From the NCBI GenBank assembly GCA_022072025.1, contig JAJVIP010000033.1, positions 1-64,000 on the forward strand: a stretch of 64,000 bases of DNA, written 5' to 3'. The position numbers and the translations under genes are program-made. Source of the DNA: Elusimicrobiota bacterium. Lineage in GTDB: Bacteria > Elusimicrobiota > Elusimicrobia > F11. The notes beneath the pieces are model-generated. The model was given only the letters and a program-made list of their open reading frames with translations, was not told the DNA's origin and searched no databases. How positions within the stretch are numbered: position 1 is the first letter of the stretch; each line of letters starts with the position of its first letter. Of this stretch, positions 59,107 to 64,000 are shown piece by piece.

Positions 59107-60024
59107 ATGGAACAACGCGCCGGCAACACAAAGAAATCAGATTCCCCTTTTACTTGGCACATGGCGGGAAATTATTTTTTTGTGTTGCCGGCGCTCTTGA
59201 TGTTTCTCATCTTCAATTTTTATCCCTACATTCAGGTCTTTTTCCTCTCTGTCTTTAAATGGAATGGCATTTCCCTCAGCAAAACTTTTGTGGGCTTGGC
59301 CAATTATAAAGACATTATTTCCGACAACGTTTCTTGGTGGATCTCCATGAAAAACGCCGCCTATGTTACAGGCCTGGCGCTCACGGTCCAAAACGGCGTG
59401 GCGCTCATGCTGGCCTGGATGGTGGATCGCGACATTCGAGGCGGACAAATTTACCGGTCCATTTTTTTTCTGCCGCCCATTCTATCGGGCATCGTGGTGG
59501 GGCTCATTTGGAATTGGATTTATCAGGGAGATTACGGCCTCTTGAACGGCTTGCTTGATAAGTTTGGCTACGGCCACCTAAAAGAGGCTTGGTTGGCCAA
59601 TCCCAAAACAGCTTTGACGGCGCTCAGTGTTGTTCACATGTGGAAAGGCTTCGGATGGGGTTTCATTATTCTTCTGGCAGGGCTTCAAGGAATACCGCGG
59701 GAGCTTTATGAAGCGGCCCGCGTGGACGGAGCCAGTGAAGTTCGTATTTTTTGGAAAATAACCGTTCCGCTGATGATTCCTGTTTTCATTTTGGTGAGCG
59801 TCTTGACGGTTTTGGGGACCATGCAGATGTATGACTTGGTCATCACCACCACGCGAGGCGGCCCGGGGCTCCACACGGAAGTTCCGATGAAACGGATACT
59901 CGATGAAATCACACCGGGGTCCCGCGTTGGCTATGCGTCGGCCATGGGAGTCGTGTTTGGGGCGGTTTTGCTTGTGGTTTCGATGATTCAAATTCAGTTG
60001 TCAAAATGGTTTAAGGCGGAGTGA
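59107..60024 (+). CDS. sugar ABC transporter permease (MalF type)
   Basis: 305 residues, six membrane helices. FYPYIQVFFLSVFKWNG is the family N-terminus, and the EAA loop that contacts the ATPase is ELYEAARVDGASEVRIFWKI followed by TVPLM. It pairs with the next permease to form the sugar channel. No ATPase gene follows, so a shared MsmX/UgpC-type ATPase encoded elsewhere is expected. Confidence 0.92.
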   Translation: MEQRAGNTKKSDSPFTWHMAGNYFFVLPALLMFLIFNFYPYIQVFFLSVFKWNGISLSKTFVGLANYKDIISDNVSWWISMKNAAYVTGLALTVQNGVALMLAWMVDRDIRGGQIYRSIFFLPPILSGIVVGLIWNWIYQGDYGLLNGLLDKFGYGHLKEAWLANPKTALTALSVVHMWKGFGWGFIILLAGLQGIPRELYEAARVDGASEVRIFWKITVPLMIPVFILVSVLTVLGTMQMYDLVITTTRGGPGLHTEVPMKRILDEITPGSRVGYASAMGVVFGAVLLVVSMIQIQLSKWFKAE

Positions 60025-60025
60025 C

Positions 60026-60913
60026 ATGGAAGCTGAAATTCTCTATCCGGTGCGAAAATGGTTTACGGTTGAACGGATATCGCTTCGGTTGTGGAGAGTT
60101 GTAAAAAGCACGATCAAACACACCATTTTAATATCGGTGGCCATCAGTTGCATCTTCCCCTTGGTTTGGATGTTTTCTTCCGCGCTTAAAACCAACGCCA
60201 CGGTCTTTACCGACATGAGCCTCATCCCCTCCGATCCGCAGTTCATCAATTTCGCCGAGGCTTGGACCAAAGGCAAGTTTGGGGTGTACTTCTTTAACAG
60301 TGTTCTCTATACGCTGGTTTGCGTTTTTGGAGTGCTGTTTATTGCCTCTCTCGCCGCTTTTGCATTCGCCCGGTTCCAGTTCCCGGGCAAAAACGCGCTT
60401 TATTATTTATTTTTAATCACCCTCATGATCCCTGTTCCTGGCGCCATTGTGGCGCTTTATGTCCTCTTGATTCATTTGGGTCTTATTGATACCCGGCTTG
60501 GATACATGCTTCCCCAAATCAATGGAGGACTGGCTTTGGGCCTTTTTATCCTCCGGCCGTTTTTTGAACGGATTCCGAAAGATTTGGAAGATGCCGCTCG
60601 AATCGATGGTTGCGGTCGATGGGGAATTTACTGGCATGTGGCCATCCCCTTGGCGAAACCGGCCTTGGCGGTGGTGGCCCTTTTTACCTCGCTCGCCGTT
60701 TGGAATGAATTCATGCTGGCGCAATTGGTGCTTCAATCCCAATCCTTGATGCCTCTTCAATTGGGTTTGGTTAAATTCTGGGGCGGGACCCTCACTGAAT
60801 ATCCACTCCTCATGGCCGGCATGGCCATTTCGGTGATCCCCATTGTTATCGCGTATATTTTCCTACAGAAACACATCATTGCCGGCGTTACGGCAGGGGC
60901 TTTGAAGGGTTAA
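60026..60913 (+). CDS. sugar ABC transporter permease (MalG type)
   Basis: 295 residues, six membrane helices. FPLVWMFSSALKTNATVF and the EAA loop LEDAARIDGCGRWGIYWHVA then IPLAKPALA are typical. The C-terminus AYIFLQKHIIAGVTAGALKG is the classic end of the MalG family. The gene begins two bases after the MalF-type stop, so the two are co-translated. Confidence 0.93.
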   Translation: MEAEILYPVRKWFTVERISLRLWRVVKSTIKHTILISVAISCIFPLVWMFSSALKTNATVFTDMSLIPSDPQFINFAEAWTKGKFGVYFFNSVLYTLVCVFGVLFIASLAAFAFARFQFPGKNALYYLFLITLMIPVPGAIVALYVLLIHLGLIDTRLGYMLPQINGGLALGLFILRPFFERIPKDLEDAARIDGCGRWGIYWHVAIPLAKPALAVVALFTSLAVWNEFMLAQLVLQSQSLMPLQLGLVKFWGGTLTEYPLLMAGMAISVIPIVIAYIFLQKHIIAGVTAGALKG

Positions 60914-60917
60914 TATT

Positions 60918-62876
60918 TTGAGAAAGGCACTCGCCATCTTGGTTTTGTCCCTCCCGATGGGGCTTCTTCATGCCGATGACACCTATGTTGAGCCTGGAGC
61001 CTTTCGGCTTTCCCATGAAATCGTTTTGGAAAATATCATGCACCGCGTGTATCCCGGTTGGAAAGCCACCAACAATCTTTTGGACAAAACCTATTCCAAA
61101 ACAGGATCCAGCAATCCCCCGTGGAAGTCTGAGTGGGGGCAATCCCTTTTGACTGAGGCCGCAACACGATTGTCTCCTGATATTTTTGGACGAGTTCTGT
61201 TTGAACTTCAAGGCGATTACGCCGACCGGTTTTGGAGACCTGTCAACTATGAACACCACATTGATAACCACGACCGTTACTCGTTTATTCGACAAGCCGA
61301 AGCCAATATCGACAAGGATGAATGGTTCCTTCACGCTTTTAAAGGTGTGGGGCATGGCGATTGGGGGGCGAAAGGTGATTTTTTTGGACTTTATCCCGGA
61401 GCCATTCCCAACGATGACTATTTAGGGCGATCGGGTTTGTATGGAATTTATCCGGCGAATTTTACCCAAGACATGTTTTTGAATATTTCTCGTCGCCATG
61501 CCCCTCGCGGGTTCGAGGGTGGTTTTCAAATGTTGGGATTGGATGTGGCGGGAGCGTATGGAAATGAATTGGTTTATGGCTACGGCGAGGGGGGATATGG
61601 GCGTGTGTCGGCCCCTTTGGGATCTTCGAAACTCACGTTTGTTTATAAAAATGAAGACGTGCCTTACGCGCTCCCTCCGCAAGACGATGAACGTATGTAT
61701 GCCTACGCCCTGTCATGGAGGGCCCCCTTAGAGAATGGAAATTTGTTTGAAGCGGGTGTTAAATATCAACCGTTTCGTTTGGGGGAGCCTTATCAAGTGG
61801 CCAGAGAAGTCGATGCTGGTGCGGGCCTGTTGGGCTCTTCAACAGAAATTTCCAATAAGAAAACCAAAAAAGAGGATGCCTTGGCCGAAAGGATTCGTTA
61901 TGAGCATCGGGCCACTTGGTTCAACCGAGAAGTTCTTTGGTCCGTTGATGGAACCCATGCCGGAGTTGTGGCCGGTAACAAGGATCAGGTGGATCTTCGC
62001 GTGGGATCTTATCTTTCGCCGCTTTTGCGGGGATCGGTTGAATATACCTATCGCCGTCCCTTGGAAGGGCCCATTCCTTTTATATTTGAAGGAACCCCCG
62101 AAAATTTGGGAGCCATCGCCTCGAATCCTCGAGGGCCCTCTGATCCCTTCACCGTAGACTGGAACAACCGGGAAGCCGTTTTTTTAACCACCACTTTTGT
62201 CTTTGATCCCACCCCCGGTACCACATTGTTAACGGCAAACCCTGATACCCTCGAATTTTGGAATGTAAATCAAAAGGAAAATGCGGCTTTTACGATGGCG
62301 TTGCAATACCGAATGTCGGATTACCGAACCACCACCGATCGCCTCTTTTATTATGACGAAAACGGAAACATTGTGTTTGAGCCAGCCGGGCATTCCGGGG
62401 CGTGGGCCACGGATCATCCCCTCAATGAGTTCCGCGTGATGACCATTGGCCAAACCCAGAAATGGAGTTGGATGCTGGGTTTTGCCGGGGGAGAATCTCC
62501 AGCCCTATCTAGCTTGGCCTATTCCGAAGATACCTCTGTCAACAAGCCACTGACGCACTATTACTCCTTTGAGGGAAGAATTGATCTTTGGCCGTTCAGC
62601 TTTTGGGGACATTATGGTTCAGGGGTATGGGGGCCGGAGTCGTACCAACGATTCTTTGGGGAGTCCTTTGATGAATTGTTCGGCGGGGGCGTAAGTTATA
62701 AGATTACCGTCAATACGACAGTTGATATCAGTTATTTGGGAGCCCGCCAAAACGACAATTTATTTGTCGCCCCCGACCTTGGCGCCTATGATGAATTTCG
62801 AACCCTGTTTTCTCATCGCTTTGGTTTTATTTTTCAATTGGATGAGCCAGCCCGGTCCGGTTACCGGGCTCGCTAA
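60918..62876 (+). CDS. outer-membrane beta-barrel-like protein
   Basis: 652 residues from a TTG at 60918, five bases after the permease. A signal peptide (cleavage near LLHADD) is followed by a long beta-rich chain. Strands alternate aromatic and small residues (FGRVLFELQGDYADRFW, GSVEYTYRRPLEG, LWPFSFWGHYGSGVWG) up to the C-terminus. The length and pattern suit a barrel of 16 or more strands, perhaps the outer-membrane port for the sugar handled by the ABC importer. The last residue is Arg, not the usual Phe. A strongly Trp/Tyr-rich composition is consistent with a carbohydrate channel. No close family is recognised. Confidence 0.6.
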   Translation: MRKALAILVLSLPMGLLHADDTYVEPGAFRLSHEIVLENIMHRVYPGWKATNNLLDKTYSKTGSSNPPWKSEWGQSLLTEAATRLSPDIFGRVLFELQGDYADRFWRPVNYEHHIDNHDRYSFIRQAEANIDKDEWFLHAFKGVGHGDWGAKGDFFGLYPGAIPNDDYLGRSGLYGIYPANFTQDMFLNISRRHAPRGFEGGFQMLGLDVAGAYGNELVYGYGEGGYGRVSAPLGSSKLTFVYKNEDVPYALPPQDDERMYAYALSWRAPLENGNLFEAGVKYQPFRLGEPYQVAREVDAGAGLLGSSTEISNKKTKKEDALAERIRYEHRATWFNREVLWSVDGTHAGVVAGNKDQVDLRVGSYLSPLLRGSVEYTYRRPLEGPIPFIFEGTPENLGAIASNPRGPSDPFTVDWNNREAVFLTTTFVFDPTPGTTLLTANPDTLEFWNVNQKENAAFTMALQYRMSDYRTTTDRLFYYDENGNIVFEPAGHSGAWATDHPLNEFRVMTIGQTQKWSWMLGFAGGESPALSSLAYSEDTSVNKPLTHYYSFEGRIDLWPFSFWGHYGSGVWGPESYQRFFGESFDELFGGGVSYKITVNTTVDISYLGARQNDNLFVAPDLGAYDEFRTLFSHRFGFIFQLDEPARSGYRAR

Positions 62877-62923
62877 ATTTCTCAAGACTTTGTTTCACAA
62901 TTAGTTCAGGGAGGAGATCACGA

Positions 62924-63613
62924 ATGAATAAACAAAAGACAATGGCGTCGTTGTTGACGGGAACCGTGTTGATGTTGGCGGGAACCGTGTTCGCTGCGCC
63001 AAAAAAGGAGCAAGCGGCCAAGACGGCTGCCACTGGGGCGGCTGAAAATGTGTTCTATATTTATACCGAAAGAGGCTCTCGGTTGAACCATTATGTTCCT
63101 TCAGGCTGGATGGGCGACTATGGGGACATCAAAATGAATCAAGGCTGGATTAAGAATCAGTCTGCTAAAAAAGAGGCCAAGACGGAGAAGGCCATGGAAC
63201 CAAAACCTGGCGAAGATACGTGTATCCAGGTTCGATACACCGCGGAGCGCAAACAAGGCGCTGGTTGGGCGGGTATTTATTGGCAACATCCGGCCAACAA
63301 CTGGGGAGACAAACGGGGCGGCTTCGATTTATCTTCCTACGCCAAATTGACGTTTATGGCCAGAGGTGAACAGGGGGGCGAAGTGGTGGATAAATTCTTC
63401 ATCGGAGGAATCACCGGCCAAACCGAGGAAGGGGATTCAGATGAGGCGTCCATTAGTCCCGTCACTCTAACGAAAGAGTGGAAGAAATACGAAGTCTCTC
63501 TCAAGGGTCTTGATATGAGTCACATCATTGGTGGATTTGGATTTGCCGCCAATGCTGACGCAAATCCGGATGGTTTCATTATGTATCTCGACGACATTCG
63601 ATTGGAAAAATAA
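62924..63613 (+). CDS. secreted carbohydrate-binding-like beta-sandwich protein
   Basis: 229 residues, Shine-Dalgarno GGGAGGAGA. Signal peptide to about residue 23 (VFAAPKK). The mature domain has FYIYTERGSRLNHYVPSGWM, GWAGIYWQHPANNWG and FDLSSYAKLTFMARGE. It ends FIMYLDDIRLEK, the calcium-type closing strand of galactose-binding-like/CBM folds (family 11 or 4 style). It probably binds polysaccharide outside the cell and hands products to the nearby importer. A paralogue starts 8 bases downstream. Confidence 0.7.
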   Translation: MNKQKTMASLLTGTVLMLAGTVFAAPKKEQAAKTAATGAAENVFYIYTERGSRLNHYVPSGWMGDYGDIKMNQGWIKNQSAKKEAKTEKAMEPKPGEDTCIQVRYTAERKQGAGWAGIYWQHPANNWGDKRGGFDLSSYAKLTFMARGEQGGEVVDKFFIGGITGQTEEGDSDEASISPVTLTKEWKKYEVSLKGLDMSHIIGGFGFAANADANPDGFIMYLDDIRLEK

Positions 63614-63621
63614 GGTTTCCT

Positions 63622-64000
63622 ATGAGTGGCCGCAAAGATCGTCATCCTGGGTCCTCGTCGCTTCGGCCTGTCTTGGGTCGGGGTGACGGGTTCCTCCGTC
63701 CAAGCGGTTGTGGGATGGCGATTTTTTGCGTGCTTCCATTGTTGATCCACGTAATTTTCTTTCCGACGGGGTGTGAGGCCAAGGCGCGCCGTCCGGCGCC
63801 AGGACAATCAACGGATGTTTATTCCCTCGCCGACGCGCAACCGGTCGTTATACCCGCCAGGAAAACAAAATTACCCCTCATCATTTATGGGGAGGAGCAT
63901 GGCGCGAATTCTTCCTATGCCCCCAGCGGATTTATGGGGGATTCAGGATCTCTTAAAGTTAAAACCGCTGACTTTTCCGCTCCTGTTTCTTCTAAAACGG
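63622..64000 (+). CDS. paralogue of the preceding carbohydrate-binding-like protein (cut by window end)
   Basis: Open to the end of the window, 126 codons visible. AAGG lies 7 bases before the ATG at 63622; an alternative ATG at 63715 gives MAIFCVLPLLIHVIFFPTGC, a better signal or lipoprotein start. Near the end, LIIYGEEHGANSSYAPSGFM and GDSGSLKV parallel FYIYTERGSRLNHYVPSGWM and GDYGDIKM in the previous protein. It is therefore a tandem paralogue. The first 31 codons may be non-coding repeat (GTCATCCTGGG ... GGGGTGACGG). Confidence 0.6.
   Translation, partial: MSGRKDRHPGSSSLRPVLGRGDGFLRPSGCGMAIFCVLPLLIHVIFFPTGCEAKARRPAPGQSTDVYSLADAQPVVIPARKTKLPLIIYGEEHGANSSYAPSGFMGDSGSLKVKTADFSAPVSSKT

Overview
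The window comes from a diderm, probably anaerobic bacterium of about 50% GC. Diderm character rests on a Mla lipid-transport set, an OmpA-like protein, a likely outer-membrane barrel and Sec signal peptides. Anaerobic metabolism is suggested by a ferredoxin-dependent 2-oxoacid oxidoreductase. Giant secreted multidomain proteins, FlgD-like/OmpA proteins, many palindromic intergenic repeats and frequent TTG/GTG starts fit a candidate phylum of the Elusimicrobiota/Omnitrophota kind. The exact phylum is inference.

Layout. 1-4253: the 3' end of a group II intron, a TPR protein, tRNA-Leu, smpB between palindromic repeats, tRNA-Ser(CGA), an OmpA-like protein and a membrane protein on the minus strand. 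4254-14868: an accessory region beside tRNA-Ser(GGA), marked by tRNA-Ser 5'-half copies, paired TGGACACC repeats and two integrase remnants. Its main cargo is a five-gene operon: a PadR regulator, a HAAS/VIT/vWA protein with a PEP-CTERM tail, an exosortase, an EpsI-like protein and an EEP-family phosphatase. It also holds a YhcG-type nuclease gene broken by an amber codon. 14869-15749: intact tRNA-Ala(CGC) with two damaged tRNA-Ala copies and a tandem-duplicated GIY-YIG gene. 15781-23337: a TPR protein, korAB, a siroheme-synthase-like protein, malate dehydrogenase and a pterin dehydratase.

23437-45154 is occupied by two giant genes (4451 aa and about 2700 aa). They share a signal peptide and a ChaN/Tiki-like N-terminal module of about 600 residues. 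Behind it, the first carries membrane segments, kinase-like domains, CPBP-protease-like domains, a long run of about 38-residue helical repeats and a HEIGH metalloprotease. The second carries an alpha-glucan phosphorylase and a GlpX-like domain. The first contains intergenic-type palindromic repeats inserted in frame.

45306-57539 is a dense housekeeping stretch: rpsF-ssb-rpsR-rplI, dnaB-alr, mlaE-mlaF-mlaD, a bifunctional-nuclease-family gene, a PIN/TRAM gene, ispD-ispF-cysS and rlmB. Most junctions overlap or are nearly contiguous. 57673-64000: tRNA-Thr, then a sugar ABC importer without its ATPase, an outer-membrane protein and two paralogous secreted carbohydrate-binding-like proteins, the last cut by the window end.

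Several genes (padR, giant 1, dnaB) have a good -10 box so close to the start codon that a leaderless or nearly leaderless mRNA is likely.
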